Source of the DNA: Massilia forsythiae | GTDB taxonomy: Bacteria; Pseudomonadota; Gammaproteobacteria; Burkholderiales; Burkholderiaceae_D | Assembly: GCF_012849555.1 (NCBI RefSeq) | Contig: NZ_CP051685.1 | Location: 4,526,001 to 4,590,000 of the forward strand | Length of the DNA stretch: 64,000 nucleotides | Direction of reading: 5' to 3' | Shown: in pieces, positions 7,934 through 16,842 of the stretch | Layout of the letters: each line of letters starts with the position of its first letter | How positions within the stretch are numbered: position 1 is the first letter of the stretch | Program-made: the position numbers and the translations under genes | Notes under the pieces: model-generated | Seen by the model: the letters and a program-made list of their open reading frames with translations, nothing else | Databases searched by the model: none | Told to the model about the DNA's origin: nothing

Positions 7934-10060
7934 TCAGTAACGGTACGACAGCGTCGCGTTGGCCGTGCGCGTGCTGCCCGGCGCCACCCACAGCTGGCTG
8001 TACGAGCTGGCGTAGTAGCGGCGGTCGAACAGGTTGTCGACGTTGAGCGCCAGGCGCCAGCGCGGCGCCGGCGTCCACGCCGCCAGCAGGCGCGCGGTGG
8101 TGTAGCCCGGCAGGCGGAAGTCGCTGGAGGCGGCCACGTCGCCGAAGCGCTCGCCGACGTAGCTCACGCCGGCGCCGAGCGAGGCGCGCGCGTCGCCGGC
8201 CACCAGCAGCAGGTTGGCGCTGTTCCTCGGCACGTTGGGGAAGCGGCTGCCGCTGCGGATGGTGTTGTCGCCGCGCGTGACCCTGGCATCGGTATAGGCG
8301 TATGCGCCGGACAGGCGCAGGCCGCGCCGCAGTTCGCCGGCCACGTCCAGCTCCACACCACGGCTGGCGACTGCGCCGGCCGGCAGTGCGTAGTCGGTAT
8401 TCAGCGGATTGGTCGTCAGCACGTTGTCCTTCTCGATGCGGTACAGCGCCAGCGTGGCCGACAGGCCGTCCGGCACGTCCAGCTTGGCGCCGACCTCGTG
8501 GGTGCGGCTGCGCTCGGCCGGGAAGGCATTGTTGTCGATGCCGATGCCGCTGTTGGGGCGGAAGCCGCGCGCGCTGCTGGCGTACAGCGCGGTGCTCGCG
8601 GTGGGCTGCCACACCAGGCCGGCGCGCGGGCTGGTGGCGTCCAGCGACTGGCGATTGGTGGCGCCGGTACGGTGGTTGACCACGGCCTGGTCGTAGCGGT
8701 CCAGGCGCGCGCCCAGCAGCGCCTTCCAGCCGCGGCCCAGGTCGAGCTGGTCCTGCGCGTACACGGCGCGCGCGTGCTGGTGCTCGACGGTGTCGATGGA
8801 CAGCGCCAGCGGCGCCGCCACGGTGCCGTACACCGGCGCGAAGATGTCGATCGCGTACGGGTTGGCGGCGGAGGGATTGCGGCGCAGCTGCACGCGGGTG
8901 TCGTCGAAGCGGTAGCCGTCCACGCCGAACAGCAGCGCGTGGCGTACGCCCCACGCCGTGGCGCTGCCGACCAGTTCCAGGCGCGCCGAGCGGTCGGTGG
9001 CGGAAAAGTCGCGGTGGCGGCGCTGGCGCCGCAGCGTGCGGCCGTCGGCCAGCAGGTCGTTGGCTTCGGTGGAATAGCCTTCCAGCGAACTGTCGCGGTA
9101 GGACGCGCCGCCCTGCAGCGACCAGCCCTCGGCCAGTACGTGCTGGACGAACAGCTGCTGGCCGACCGATTGCACCGTCATCGGGCCGTCGCCCGGCTCG
9201 CCCAGGAAGCGCGTGACCGGCAGCGCACCCAGGCGGCCCTTGATCGCCGGGACGCCGCGGTCGAATGGCGTGCGCTGGCGCGTGGCCTCGATCTCGTAGG
9301 ACACCGTGGTGTCGGGCCCCGCCAGCCACAGCAGCGACGGCGCCAGGTAGGAACGCTCGGTGTGGACGGTGTCGCGGAAACTGTCGCCGTCCTGGTGCGC
9401 CAGGTTGACGCGCCAGGCCAGTGTTTCGCTGACCGGCCCGGTGAGGTCGGCGGCGACGCGGCGCGTGTCGTGGCTGCCGTAGGACAGGTCGAGGCCGTAC
9501 TGCGGCGCGAAGCGCGGCTTCTTGGTGAGGATGTTGACGGTGCCGCCCGGTTCGCCGCGCCCGTACAGCGCCGCCGCCGGTCCCTTGAGGACTTCGATGG
9601 CCTGGGTGCCGGCGACGTCGCGCCGGCCGTTGTAGCCGCGGCTGGCGCTGAAGCCGTTGACCAGGTAGTCGGCGCCGAAGTTCGGGTCGCCGGTAAAGCC
9701 GCGCATGGCGTAGCTGTCCCACAGGCCGCCGAGGTCGCTCTGGCGGGCGATGCCGCTGGCCAGGTCGAGCGCGTCGGACAGGCTGGTGACGCCGGCGTCG
9801 CGCAGCAGGTCGGCGCCGAGGGTGCGGGTGCTCTGCGGCAGGTCGAGCGGCAGCGCGTCGGTCTTGGTGGCGCCGGCCACGGCCAGCGTGCGGTAGGCGC
9901 TGCGCTGGCCGGTGACGACGACGCTGTCGGCGGCCGGGCCGGCAATGTCGGCTACAGCGGCGGCTGCAACGGCGTCGTCGGCGGCATTGGCGACCAGGGG
10001 CCAGGCGAAGGGCAGGGTGCCGGCGGCCAGCGCCAGGCACCGTAGAGAGGTGTGCTTCAT
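7934..10060 (-). CDS. TonB-dependent siderophore-type outer-membrane receptor
   Basis: A 708-residue outer-membrane receptor. I choose ATG 10060 (MKHTSLRCLALAAGTL) because it begins a clear signal peptide; longer in-frame extensions do not. After the TonB-box-like DSVVVTGQR comes the plug (ALPLDLPQSTRTL, RGFTGDPNF, IEVLKGPAAALYGRGEPGG), which is the pattern of ferric-siderophore receptors, then a beta-barrel ending in an aromatic residue (ATLSYRY). It imports a ligand, probably a ferric chelate, with energy from TonB/ExbBD. Upstream lies a DUF2946-like gene, a family often found beside metal-related TonB receptors, so a copper-linked role is also possible. Confidence 0.9.
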   Translation of the reverse strand: MKHTSLRCLALAAGTLPFAWPLVANAADDAVAAAAVADIAGPAADSVVVTGQRSAYRTLAVAGATKTDALPLDLPQSTRTLGADLLRDAGVTSLSDALDLASGIARQSDLGGLWDSYAMRGFTGDPNFGADYLVNGFSASRGYNGRRDVAGTQAIEVLKGPAAALYGRGEPGGTVNILTKKPRFAPQYGLDLSYGSHDTRRVAADLTGPVSETLAWRVNLAHQDGDSFRDTVHTERSYLAPSLLWLAGPDTTVSYEIEATRQRTPFDRGVPAIKGRLGALPVTRFLGEPGDGPMTVQSVGQQLFVQHVLAEGWSLQGGASYRDSSLEGYSTEANDLLADGRTLRRQRRHRDFSATDRSARLELVGSATAWGVRHALLFGVDGYRFDDTRVQLRRNPSAANPYAIDIFAPVYGTVAAPLALSIDTVEHQHARAVYAQDQLDLGRGWKALLGARLDRYDQAVVNHRTGATNRQSLDATSPRAGLVWQPTASTALYASSARGFRPNSGIGIDNNAFPAERSRTHEVGAKLDVPDGLSATLALYRIEKDNVLTTNPLNTDYALPAGAVASRGVELDVAGELRRGLRLSGAYAYTDARVTRGDNTIRSGSRFPNVPRNSANLLLVAGDARASLGAGVSYVGERFGDVAASSDFRLPGYTTARLLAAWTPAPRWRLALNVDNLFDRRYYASSYSQLWVAPGSTRTANATLSYRY

Positions 10061-10275
10061 GTTCGTTCCTGCAATGGCCGGCAAGGCGCGCCATGGCGCC
10101 GCCGGCGCATGGATGCGCGGACGGCTGCCAGGGCGTGCGCCGGCAGGTAAATGCGAACGGCCGCGTGCATTGCACGAGCGGGTGCGATGCCCGGATGCGA
10201 AGCGCGCTCGCACTGCTTCGCTCCCGCTGCATGTGCGTGTGCGGCCGCTGTGCGCCCCGGAGGGCGCGCGACGTG

Positions 10276-10605
10276 TCAGTACCGGTGCGGGAGGCGGGGC
10301 GGGGCCTGCGATGGCGGACGCAGGTGATCGGGCGCGGCAGGCGCCGCGTGGGCGGCGCGCGCGGCGCCCAGCACGTGCAGCAGTGTGAACGCCGACGGCA
10401 ACACCGCCAGCACCGCATCCGGCGGCGCCGCGTGCGGCTGGGCGTGCAGCGTGCAGGACACGCAATGCTGTGTCTTGGCACCCGGCTCGTGATGGTGCTG
10501 GGTGCCGGCGAGCAGCTGGAACAGGAATACCAGCCCGGCCAGCCACAGCACCAGCCGGCCGCGCGCGGCGGCAGGTCGGAAGTGGCATGGCGGGGCGGCG
10601 GTCAT
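10276..10605 (-). CDS. DUF2946-like small membrane/periplasmic protein
   Basis: A 109-residue protein starting at ATG 10605 (MTAAPPCHFRPAAARG); the in-frame ATG at 10689 adds a poorly supported extension. One hydrophobic segment (LVLWLAGLVFLFQLLAG) is followed by a His/Cys cluster, HHHEPGAKTQHCVSC, and a Pro/Ala-rich tail ending in HRY. This layout fits the DUF2946 family, short proteins often seen near metal transporters. The His-Cys cluster could bind metal, but that is inference. It precedes the TonB receptor at 7934-10060 with a 215-bp gap and follows the metal-type kinase gene. Confidence 0.65.
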   Translation of the reverse strand: MTAAPPCHFRPAAARGRLVLWLAGLVFLFQLLAGTQHHHEPGAKTQHCVSCTLHAQPHAAPPDAVLAVLPSAFTLLHVLGAARAAHAAPAAPDHLRPPSQAPPRLPHRY

Positions 10606-10692
10606 GGCGGCGTGATGCGGTTCGGTCCGGAAAAACGCGATTCTACTGGAAGTGCTGTATTTATTGAAGGCGGCCGCGCGCCGACGCATGCA

Positions 10693-12114
10693 TTATGCCG
10701 CTCCCGCATGGCGCGGAAAGCGCAAGCTGAACACCGTCCCGGTCTCCGGGCGAACCTCGGCATGGGCGCTGCCGCCATGCAGGTGCATGATCACGCGCAC
10801 GATCGGCAGGCCCAGGCCGACCGAGCTGGTGCTGGCGCGCGCGGGATCGGCCTGGTAGTAGCGGTCGAACACGCGCTCCAGGTCGAAGGAGGGCACGCCG
10901 TCGCCGCGATTCGCCACCGCGATCGTGATCCAGGGGCCTTCGGTGCGCGCGTCCAGCCGCACCTGGCCGCCCGGCGGCGTGTAGCGGATCGCGTTCGACA
11001 TCAGGTTGTTGACGGCGCGGCGCAGCAGCACCGGATCGGCGAACAGGGGGTGTTCCGGCATCGGGCCGAGCGTCATCTGCACGCCGCGGTCCTCGGCCAG
11101 CAGCTCGAAATAGTCGCCGATCTGCGCCAGTTCGCGGCCCAGGTCGAGATGCTCGCGCGCCAGCGCCAGCTGGGCGTTCTCGGCGCGCGCCAGGAACAGC
11201 GTGTTCTCGATCATGCGCGCCAGCCGCTCGTACTCTTCCTGGTTGGATTCGAGCAGCAGCTGGTAGTCCTCGACCGTGCGCTCCTGGCCCAGCGCCACCT
11301 GGGTCTGCATCATCAGGGCGTTGACCGGCGTGCGCAGGTCGTGCGCCAGGTCGGCGGCGAAGCCCGACAGGCGCTGCACGCCTTCTTCCAGGCGGTCGAG
11401 CATGTCGTTGAAGGCGGTCGCCATCTCGCGCAGCTCGGCCGGCATGGCGGCCGGGTCGAGCCGCGTCGCCAGGTGGTGGGTGTGGATGTCGTTGGCCTTG
11501 GCGGCCATGCCGCGCAGCGGGCGCATGCCGCTGCGCACGGCCCAGAAACCCAGCACCGCGGCGAGCAGCGTGCCGGCGCCGACCGTGGCGAGCAGGTCGG
11601 CGCGGTAGTGTTCCAGGATCGCCAGGCGGTCCGAGCGCGCGCGCAGCAGCAGCACCCGCACCTGGGTGCGCGCGCCGCGTCCGCCGTAGTCGGCCAGCAT
11701 GGCGAGCACGTGCGCCGGCGCCGGCCCGCCGTCCACTTCCACGATGTCGTCCAACGCGGGCGCGCGCGCCAGCGGTACCGGCGCGTGCGCCGGCAGGCGC
11801 ATCTCGTCCTCCACGGTCGACGCCAGCACCTGGCCGTCCGGCAGGGACACATGCAGCATCACGCCTTCCTGGCCGATCATCGGCGCCAGCACCGCTTCCA
11901 GCTGTTCCTGCGGCATGCGCCCGCCGGCCGGCAGCGTGCGCAGCAGCTGGCGCACCAGCACGCCCTTGTTGAGCAGGTCGGCATCGTCGCGCTGTGCCAT
12001 CTGGACCTCGAGGGTGCGGTACAGGTAGGCGTCGACTACCCCGAATACCCCGGCGGCGATGGCGGCGAACAGCAGGCACAGGCGCAGCGAAATCGACAGC
12101 GGCGTGCGCGTCAC
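10693..12114 (-). CDS. Heavy-metal-type sensor histidine kinase (CusS/CzcS-like)
   Basis: A 473-residue inner-membrane kinase. Translation most likely starts at GTG 12114 ([16 protein letters not shown]), which overlaps the TGA of the response-regulator gene, a typical coupled arrangement. It has a transmembrane segment at about residues 8-28, a periplasmic sensing region, a second transmembrane segment near residue 160, HAMP, the HisKA phospho-site block [14 protein letters not shown] and an ATPase with [14 protein letters not shown] and GLGLPIVR. The sequence style matches heavy-metal sensor kinases responding to copper, silver, cobalt, zinc or cadmium. The CzcE-like gene across the divergent promoter supports metal sensing; the particular metal is not evident. 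Confidence 0.88.
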   Translation of the reverse strand: MTRTPLSISLRLCLLFAAIAAGVFGVVDAYLYRTLEVQMAQRDDADLLNKGVLVRQLLRTLPAGGRMPQEQLEAVLAPMIGQEGVMLHVSLPDGQVLASTVEDEMRLPAHAPVPLARAPALDDIVEVDGGPAPAHVLAMLADYGGRGARTQVRVLLLRARSDRLAILEHYRADLLATVGAGTLLAAVLGFWAVRSGMRPLRGMAAKANDIHTHHLATRLDPAAMPAELREMATAFNDMLDRLEEGVQRLSGFAADLAHDLRTPVNALMMQTQVALGQERTVEDYQLLLESNQEEYERLARMIENTLFLARAENAQLALAREHLDLGRELAQIGDYFELLAEDRGVQMTLGPMPEHPLFADPVLLRRAVNNLMSNAIRYTPPGGQVRLDARTEGPWITIAVANRGDGVPSFDLERVFDRYYQADPARASTSSVGLGLPIVRVIMHLHGGSAHAEVRPETGTVFSLRFPRHAGAA

Positions 12115-12782
12115 GCGCGTTCTTCCAGCAGGTAGCCCATGCCGCGCACCGTGTGGATCAGCTTGGACGGATGCGGGTCGTCGACCTTGGCGCGCAGGCG
12201 CTTGACGGCGACGTCGACGACGTTGGTGTCCGAATCGAAGTTCATGTCCCACACCTGCGAGGCGATCAGGGAACGCGACAGCACCTCGCCCTGGCGCCGC
12301 ACCAGCAGCTTGAGCAGGGCGAATTCCCGCGGCGTCAGGTCGAGCCGCGTGCCGGCGCGCGAGACGCGGCTGCGCAGCAGGTCGACCTCGAGGTCGCTCA
12401 CCCGGATGACGTCCGGCTCGCGCGTCGGCGCCCGGCGCAGCAGGGTGCGGATGCGCGCCAGCAGTTCGGCGAAGGCGAACGGCTTGACCAGGTAATCGTC
12501 GGCGCCCAGTTCCAGGCCGCGCACGCGGTCGGCGATCTCGTCGCGCGCGGTCAGGAACAGCACCGGCGTGTCCTTCCGTTGGCGCAGCTCGCCCAGCACG
12601 GCCCAGCCATCCATCTTCGGCAGCATCACGTCCAGCACCACGAGGTCGTAGTCGTGTTCCAGCGCCAGGTACAGGCCGTCCGGGCCGGTGCGCGCCAGGT
12701 CGGCGTTGAAACCGGATTCGCGCAGGCCCCGGTTCAGGTAGTCGCCGGTCTTGGGGTCGTCTTCAACAATCAGTATTCGCAT
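12111..12782 (-). CDS. Heavy-metal-type response regulator, OmpR/PhoB family (CusR/CzcR-like)
   Basis: A 223-residue regulator starting at ATG 12782, with GGAGAA placed correctly upstream. Receiver: acidic pair Asp8/Asp9, phospho-acceptor Asp51 ([10 protein letters not shown]) and the conserved Lys in VKPFAF. The winged-helix output domain includes [13 protein letters not shown] and the C-terminal TVRGMGYLL. It forms an overlapping pair with the kinase gene downstream and is divergent from the CzcE-like gene at 12947. It probably binds the phased repeats at 12860-12898 to activate czcE and perhaps its own operon; the binding is inferred from OmpR/PhoB-family behaviour. Confidence 0.9.
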   Translation of the reverse strand: MRILIVEDDPKTGDYLNRGLRESGFNADLARTGPDGLYLALEHDYDLVVLDVMLPKMDGWAVLGELRQRKDTPVLFLTARDEIADRVRGLELGADDYLVKPFAFAELLARIRTLLRRAPTREPDVIRVSDLEVDLLRSRVSRAGTRLDLTPREFALLKLLVRRQGEVLSRSLIASQVWDMNFDSDTNVVDVAVKRLRAKVDDPHPSKLIHTVRGMGYLLEERA

Positions 12783-12859
12783 CTGTTCTCCATTGCCGCG
12801 ATTGGCCGCCATTGTGCCGTACCCGGCCCCGCTTGCGGATGACGAATCCGACCGGGATC

Positions 12860-12915
12860 TGTCATGCAATTGTCATAATCGGGTCATGCTCGTGTCAGCG
12901 CCGGGATTCTAGACT
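12860..12915 (+). promoter_or_regulatory. czcE promoter with four 11-bp-phased TGTCAT-like repeats
   Basis: Hexamers TGTCAT (12860), TGTCAT (12871), GGTCAT (12882) and TGTCAG (12893) recur at exactly 11-bp intervals. The last ends 11 bp before a -10-like TAGACT (12910-12915), and no good -35 is present. OmpR/PhoB-type activators bind 11-bp direct repeats that replace the -35, so this is a likely response-regulator-dependent promoter for the gene at 12947. Confidence 0.6.
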
Positions 12916-12946
12916 ACAGCCATACCAACCGAGAAGGAGAAACACC

Positions 12947-13303
12947 ATGAAGCGCTCGACCCGTACCCTGATCCTCCCGCTGATCGTCGGCGCCCTGTTC
13001 GCCACCGGCGCCGCCAGCGCCTCGAATGTCGCCCCGGCCAAGCACAAGCACGCCGACTACGGCACCCACGTCAAGCATGCCAAGCATGCGCACCGCACCG
13101 TCGTGGTCCATGAGCGCACCCGCCACGTGAACGTGACCAACGGCGAGACCGTGCAGTTCAACGTCAACGGCCAGCAGTTCGCCTTTGCCTTCGACAACTG
13201 GCCGAACAAGGACGTGGTCGACCTGTCGGTGATCGCACCGGAAGGCGTGACGACCCCGAACGTGCGCGTCTACATCGCGCCGAATCCGGCGACCCAGGGT
13301 TGA
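12947..13303 (+). CDS. CzcE-like periplasmic heavy-metal-binding protein
   Basis: A 118-residue exported protein with a clean signal peptide (KRSTRTLILPLIVGALFATGAASA). The mature N-terminus is rich in His and Lys (HKHADYGTHVKHAKHAH), and the C-terminal domain (RHVNVTNGETVQFNVN, then DLSVIAPEG) resembles CzcE of Cupriavidus, a periplasmic protein that binds copper and other divalent metals. The start at 12947 follows an AAGGAG site. It is divergent from the metal-type two-component genes, as expected for a regulated target. The metal specificity is not readable. Confidence 0.75.
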   Translation: MKRSTRTLILPLIVGALFATGAASASNVAPAKHKHADYGTHVKHAKHAHRTVVVHERTRHVNVTNGETVQFNVNGQQFAFAFDNWPNKDVVDLSVIAPEGVTTPNVRVYIAPNPATQG

Positions 13304-13357
13304 TCGGTCGGGCGCCGCTGCAAGGATCTTGCGGTGGTGACCGTCCTGTTGGCCGAT

Positions 13358-13390
13358 GCAGCAGGCCCGTCGCGGGCCTGCTGCCTTTTG
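13358..13390 (+). terminator. Rho-independent terminator of the CzcE-like gene
   Basis: A 12-bp stem (GCAGCAGGCCCG paired with CGGGCCTGCTGC) with a 3-base loop at 13358-13384 is followed by CTTTTGT. It lies 55 bp after the stop at 13303, between convergent genes. Confidence 0.8.
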
Positions 13391-13407
13391 TCTTTCGCGG
13401 CGCCCGG

Positions 13408-14184
13408 TCAGGGCGTGCGTGCAGCTTCGAAAAGACGCTTGTCGACCCGGTGGCCGACCTTGACGACCATGGGTTCGGTCAGGATCGCGCCCTGCAGTTT
13501 CTCGACGATCGTGACCCGTCCCGCCACCACGATCGGCCTGCGCCCCTGGCACAGGGTGCCGGGCTGCAGGTCCACGGCACATTGTTCGGTCAGCAGATTG
13601 TCCGTGTCCGGTCCGAGCTTCATGCACTTGACGGCGAACCCCTTTACCACCTTGCGCTCGGTGTAGGCGTCGTCACGGCCCTGTTCCCGAGGCGGCGCTT
13701 CGTCCGGGGGATTCGTGTAGGCGGTGCCATCCTCGCCGGCGCCGCTGCGGTAGACGCTCCCGTCGCGCGTCACCTCCAGCGCCCAGGCCTTGCGTTCGCC
13801 CGATTCGCAGGTCGGTGTTTCTCCTTCCGACGCTACCTTGTAGGTGAAGTATTCGTTCTTCACATAGGTGGCGGCGCCGTCGCCGACATACGTATCGCGC
13901 TGGATGACATATCCCGGCGATGGCGGCACGAGCGGTGCAGGCGGCGGCAGGGATTTGCTCTTGCGGATGCCGGCGCACAGGTCATAGGATTCCCGGTAGA
14001 GCTTGTGATAGTCGTCGATGGATTCCGGTCGCTGGACCGTCACGATTTCATACGACGTCCCCCTGGCCGGCGCCGGTGCAACCGCTCGCGTGTTCCGCAC
14101 GTGCGCTTCGGCAGCCGCATCGTGCCTGGAGCAGGCGCTCACGGTGGCGCAGACGACGGGAATCAAAAGCCGCGCTGCTCGCAT
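13408..14184 (-). CDS. Hypothetical exported lipoprotein-like protein
   Basis: A 258-residue protein I do not recognise. The N-terminus RLLIPVVCATVSACSRHD gives a short hydrophobic segment ending in SAC, compatible with a lipoprotein signal with Cys18. The mature part is polar with several cysteines (LCAGIR, PTCESGE, VKCMKLG, EQCAVD, TLCQGR) that could form disulfides in the periplasm. It follows the small gene at 14191-14574 by 6 bp in the same direction, so the two are probably one operon. No catalytic motif is evident. Confidence 0.65.
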   Translation of the reverse strand: MRAARLLIPVVCATVSACSRHDAAAEAHVRNTRAVAPAPARGTSYEIVTVQRPESIDDYHKLYRESYDLCAGIRKSKSLPPPAPLVPPSPGYVIQRDTYVGDGAATYVKNEYFTYKVASEGETPTCESGERKAWALEVTRDGSVYRSGAGEDGTAYTNPPDEAPPREQGRDDAYTERKVVKGFAVKCMKLGPDTDNLLTEQCAVDLQPGTLCQGRRPIVVAGRVTIVEKLQGAILTEPMVVKVGHRVDKRLFEAARTP

Positions 14185-14190
14185 GGATTT

Positions 14191-14574
14191 TTACTTGCCG
14201 TGATCGGCGACCAGAGGCAGCCCGAACTGTTTGCGGCAGCTATTGCGCATCGCCAGTTCTTCGGCATGCGATTCCTGCAACGTTTTCCTGGACGTCTTGC
14301 CCGGATTGGCCTGCATGTCCAACGCCGCCTTTTGCGCCCGCGCGCCGAATTTGGCCATGAAGCAGTCGCAATACGCCGGCAGTTTGGCATTGCCTTTCAA
14401 ATCCGATTCGCCGTGTGGCTTGGGAAAATTCGCCGACTGCAGGCACATGTTCGCGCCAGTCATGTCCTGGATCGTCGGTGACGCTGTTTGCGCTTGGGCG
14501 AACGGCAGGGCGGCGCTGATGAGAACAGCCGCGCTGCACGTGGAAGCAAGGATTTTTTTGAGCATCGTGTTCAT
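14191..14574 (-). CDS. Hypothetical secreted protein with four cysteines
   Basis: A 127-residue protein with a signal peptide (LKKILASTCSAAVLISAALPFAQAQ). The mature region carries cysteines in NMCLQSANFPKP, AYCDCFMAKFG and RNSCRKQFG, suggesting a disulfide-stabilised periplasmic protein. An AAGGAA site five bases before the ATG supports the start at 14574. Immediately followed by the lipoprotein-like gene at 13408-14184. Function unknown. Confidence 0.65.
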   Translation of the reverse strand: MNTMLKKILASTCSAAVLISAALPFAQAQTASPTIQDMTGANMCLQSANFPKPHGESDLKGNAKLPAYCDCFMAKFGARAQKAALDMQANPGKTSRKTLQESHAEELAMRNSCRKQFGLPLVADHGK

Positions 14575-14687
14575 TTCATTTCCTTTCCTTTCTTTTCATT
14601 ACAGCTGACGTTGCAAAAACTTCGGCATTACACCATGCTTTGACGATTTGAAACCTCGCGTGCGGCCGATCTGGCAGGCGAGAACTC

Positions 14688-15284
14688 TCAGTCGGTATGG
14701 CGGTGGGCGCTGCTGCGGACATCGCAACTCGGTTCATTGCTGGCTTTGTACGAACCCTGGTCCTTGAAGTACAGCTGATAGTACTTTCCCTCCAGTCGTA
14801 CATAGTGAAAGTCGCAGTGCGCTTCGAAGGTGACGCCTTTGTCTTCGAAAGACGCAAGCTGGGCGCGCCATGATTCAAAGGGTGGCTGGATAAGGTCCGA
14901 GCGCAGTTCCTGCACAAATGCCTTGTCCGGATCGACTTCAATATTTCCCATCGTTTCGCCTGCCAGCATGCCGATCACGTGCAGTTCATTGGCCGCATGG
15001 CGCAACAGATAGTCGTGGATCGCGCTATCCACGCCCTGCCTGGTGAGAGGGTTTGCCAAGTCAAGTTCATGCGTCTCGTCACCGATTTTTACCCGGGTCA
15101 GCTTGGCCTTTATCGGCAAGCCGTATGGCCGTTCCGCTTCGCGGTATTCAAAGCCATACTTCCTGAAAGCGGCATCCATCTCTTGTGGTGTTGAAGCGCT
15201 TGCAGCACCGGCCACGGCGAGCAAGGCGAGGGCAGCCGCGGCTGACATTAGAAAGCTGAGCAGTTTTTTGAGAGTCAAAGGCAT
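14688..15284 (-). CDS. Hypothetical secreted protein
   Basis: A 198-residue exported protein starting at ATG 15284 (MPLTLKKLLSFLMSAAAAL), preceded by AGGAAA; the longer in-frame start at 15323 would spoil the signal peptide. The mature part contains EMDAAFRKYGFEYREAERPYG and two cysteines (EAHCDFHYV, EPSCDVRS). It is not a family I recognise. It lies upstream of, and in the same direction as, the two small exported genes at 13408-14574, with 113 bp between. Confidence 0.62.
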   Translation of the reverse strand: MPLTLKKLLSFLMSAAAALALLAVAGAASASTPQEMDAAFRKYGFEYREAERPYGLPIKAKLTRVKIGDETHELDLANPLTRQGVDSAIHDYLLRHAANELHVIGMLAGETMGNIEVDPDKAFVQELRSDLIQPPFESWRAQLASFEDKGVTFEAHCDFHYVRLEGKYYQLYFKDQGSYKASNEPSCDVRSSAHRHTD

Positions 15285-15372
15285 CGTTTCCTTGTGTCGG
15301 GACTGACCGGTTGTAGGCGTCACCTGCGTGTTTTCCTATCTATTTGCGATCGCCTCCGACGCTAAGCGGACG

Positions 15373-15513
15373 CTAGATCACCGTCATCCAGCGAGATTTG
15401 TCGAGCGCGGCAATGAATGCGTCGATACAGTCTGGCGTTAGATCGAAAACCGCCCGATAGCCGCCCTTTTGATGGACCTCCAAAGAGAGCAGGTTAACCA
15501 CGCCCGGAGCCAT
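15373..15513 (-). pseudogene. Short ORF, possible C-terminal remnant of a gene
   Basis: A 46-codon frame from ATG 15513 to TAG 15373 encodes MAPGVVNLLSLEVHQKGG followed by YRAVFDLTPDC and ends LDKSRWMTVI. The composition looks like genuine protein rather than a shadow frame, but there is no ribosome binding site and it is short. I read it as either a decayed fragment or a very small gene. The rest of the 15285-15771 gap shows only the first 103-bp repeat (15627-15729). Confidence 0.3.
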
Positions 15514-15626
15514 TTATAGAAAACGCCGGAGCGCGGTAGAACTGTGGTCATCATCTCCATGTTGACGCATGAATCGTTGAGACTGACGCATGGACGCAAC
15601 TCCCTGGCTGGTAGGTCATTTGAAGT

Positions 15627-15729
15627 GTCCGCTTTAGGCCGATCTACTCTCTCTGGCCAAGCATAGCAGGTTGCCAACTTGGAAAAGTCACGCATAGTCA
15701 CGAAGGACGGGAATCGACCCGAAGCGGAC
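15627..15729. repeat. 103-bp direct repeat, copy 1
   Basis: Bounded by GTCCGCTT at the left and its inverted complement AAGCGGAC at the right. It aligns without gaps to 16246-16348; conserved blocks are GTCCGCTT, GGCCGATCT, GCATAGCA, GTTGC, GTCACGA and the AAGCGGA end. The two copies flank the small gene 15772-16188. Confidence 0.65.
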
Positions 15730-15771
15730 GTTGTAGGAGGCGCTTATAGCTGGTTTTTCTGTCGAATCAGA

Positions 15772-16188
15772 TCAGGTCTTGTTCCGCTGATATTTCACGA
15801 AATGCATGGCTAACCGCGCCGAGTTTGGATTGCCTCGCTCTGATAGCGCCAAATCTTCCAATAGCGACAGCAGCGACTGATCCCCTACGTGTTTAATGCC
15901 CCTGTTGAGCAGACGGTTGATCATCGTTAGGTTAAATTCACCAGGGCTGCGCCGCACTGACTCAACCAATGGAGATTCGTAGCCGCCCGCGCGCTCTAGT
16001 AAATGGACAATTCCCCAGAACGACTCGAATCCGTCGTCATTAGGGAAGCGCTCGAATACGTCGAGGAGTTGGCGCACGTCATTCGAACTCAAAATATTGG
16101 CGTCAAGGACACCAATTGCATCGACTAGTTCCTTGAGTTGTCTTTCGTCCTCCGGGTTGTCGAACCAACGTAGATCCAACTCTGCCAT
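15772..16188 (-). CDS. Hypothetical protein (orphan immunity-like)
   Basis: A 138-residue acidic, helical, cytoplasmic protein (MAELDLRWFDNPEDERQLKEL...), with a GAGGA site before ATG 16188. It lacks a signal peptide, membrane segments and catalytic motifs. The base composition is lower in GC than the flanks, and it sits between two 103-bp direct repeats, both suggesting acquisition. Small acidic helical orphans of this type are often immunity proteins of contact-dependent toxins, but no toxin gene is next to it; that reading is speculative. Confidence 0.6.
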   Translation of the reverse strand: MAELDLRWFDNPEDERQLKELVDAIGVLDANILSSNDVRQLLDVFERFPNDDGFESFWGIVHLLERAGGYESPLVESVRRSPGEFNLTMINRLLNRGIKHVGDQSLLSLLEDLALSERGNPNSARLAMHFVKYQRNKT

Positions 16189-16245
16189 ATTAAATCCTCA
16201 ATGAAGGTTTGAAGCCGCTTTGTAAGCTAAATGGCTACGTTGAAT

Positions 16246-16348
16246 GTCCGCTTCTGGCCGATCTCGGCCGTTCGACACAGCATAGCAAGTTGCACGGCCA
16301 GAGAGTTCACTGACTGTCACGACCGGCAGCAACCGACCTAAAGCGGAT
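16246..16348. repeat. 103-bp direct repeat, copy 2
   Basis: Same length and orientation as 15627-15729, starting GTCCGCTT and ending AAGCGGAT. Roughly two thirds of positions look identical by eye, with no indels. A degenerate left end may also be present near 17037 (GGCTTCTGGCC). Confidence 0.65.
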
Positions 16349-16409
16349 CTCCGCAGGCAGGCTTGCCCTGACGATGCCAGAAGCTAAGTGGCAAGTGCCT
16401 GACGAGGTG

Positions 16410-16802
16410 TTATGTAGGGCCGCACTTCCCAGCTTGTTGCCGCAGTTGGATCCAAATGAAATGAACTGCAGCGGTGACGATTGGAACAGCGATAACGCTG
16501 CCGAATATCGTCCCTAAATTAAACGCGCACCACACCCACCAAGAGCCAAAGAAAGCTGCCGTCCAGAACAGAAGCCCTAAATGGTACTTAACACCGCTTA
16601 CCGTCTGTACCGCCAGACTAAAGTACTGCCATAACGCTAGAACAATTCCTATAGCTAAAACGATTCCTCGAGACCCTTCAGCAGGCGCATATTCAAGCAT
16701 CGAGAAACCGGTGTAAGAAAAGATCAGCGCACCAACGGAGCCCGCTAGGAAACTTGGCAGACCGCACAAAACCGCTTCGATTTCTAGATAGGTGGACTTC
16801 AT
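16410..16802 (-). CDS. Hypothetical four-helix membrane protein
   Basis: A 130-residue protein with about four hydrophobic segments (LCGLPSFLAGSVGALIFSY, GIVLAIGIVLALWQYF, LGLLFWTAAFFGSWWVW, GSVIAVPIVTAAVHFIW) and short polar ends, so an inner-membrane protein. I do not recognise the family. Codon use is less GC-biased than in surrounding operons, in line with the accessory patch at 13.4-17.5 kb. No strong ribosome binding site is visible before the ATG at 16802. Confidence 0.55.
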   Translation of the reverse strand: MKSTYLEIEAVLCGLPSFLAGSVGALIFSYTGFSMLEYAPAEGSRGIVLAIGIVLALWQYFSLAVQTVSGVKYHLGLLFWTAAFFGSWWVWCAFNLGTIFGSVIAVPIVTAAVHFIWIQLRQQAGKCGPT

Positions 16803-16842
16803 GGTCTAATTTGATTGAACATTGCTTGACATTCGCGGTTAT

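Noticed and set aside
12860..12898. A true Pho box controlling czcE
   Set aside because: The spacing fits PhoB, but the adjacent metal-type regulator of the same family is the simpler candidate; kept only as an alternative.
15438..15701. 87-codon minus-strand frame in the accessory gap
   Set aside because: No ribosome binding site and poor protein character; a better short frame (15373-15513) overlaps it.
15627..16348. The 103-bp repeats as integron attC sites
   Set aside because: The ends do not fit the RYYYAAC and GTTRRRY core sites and no integrase gene is present.
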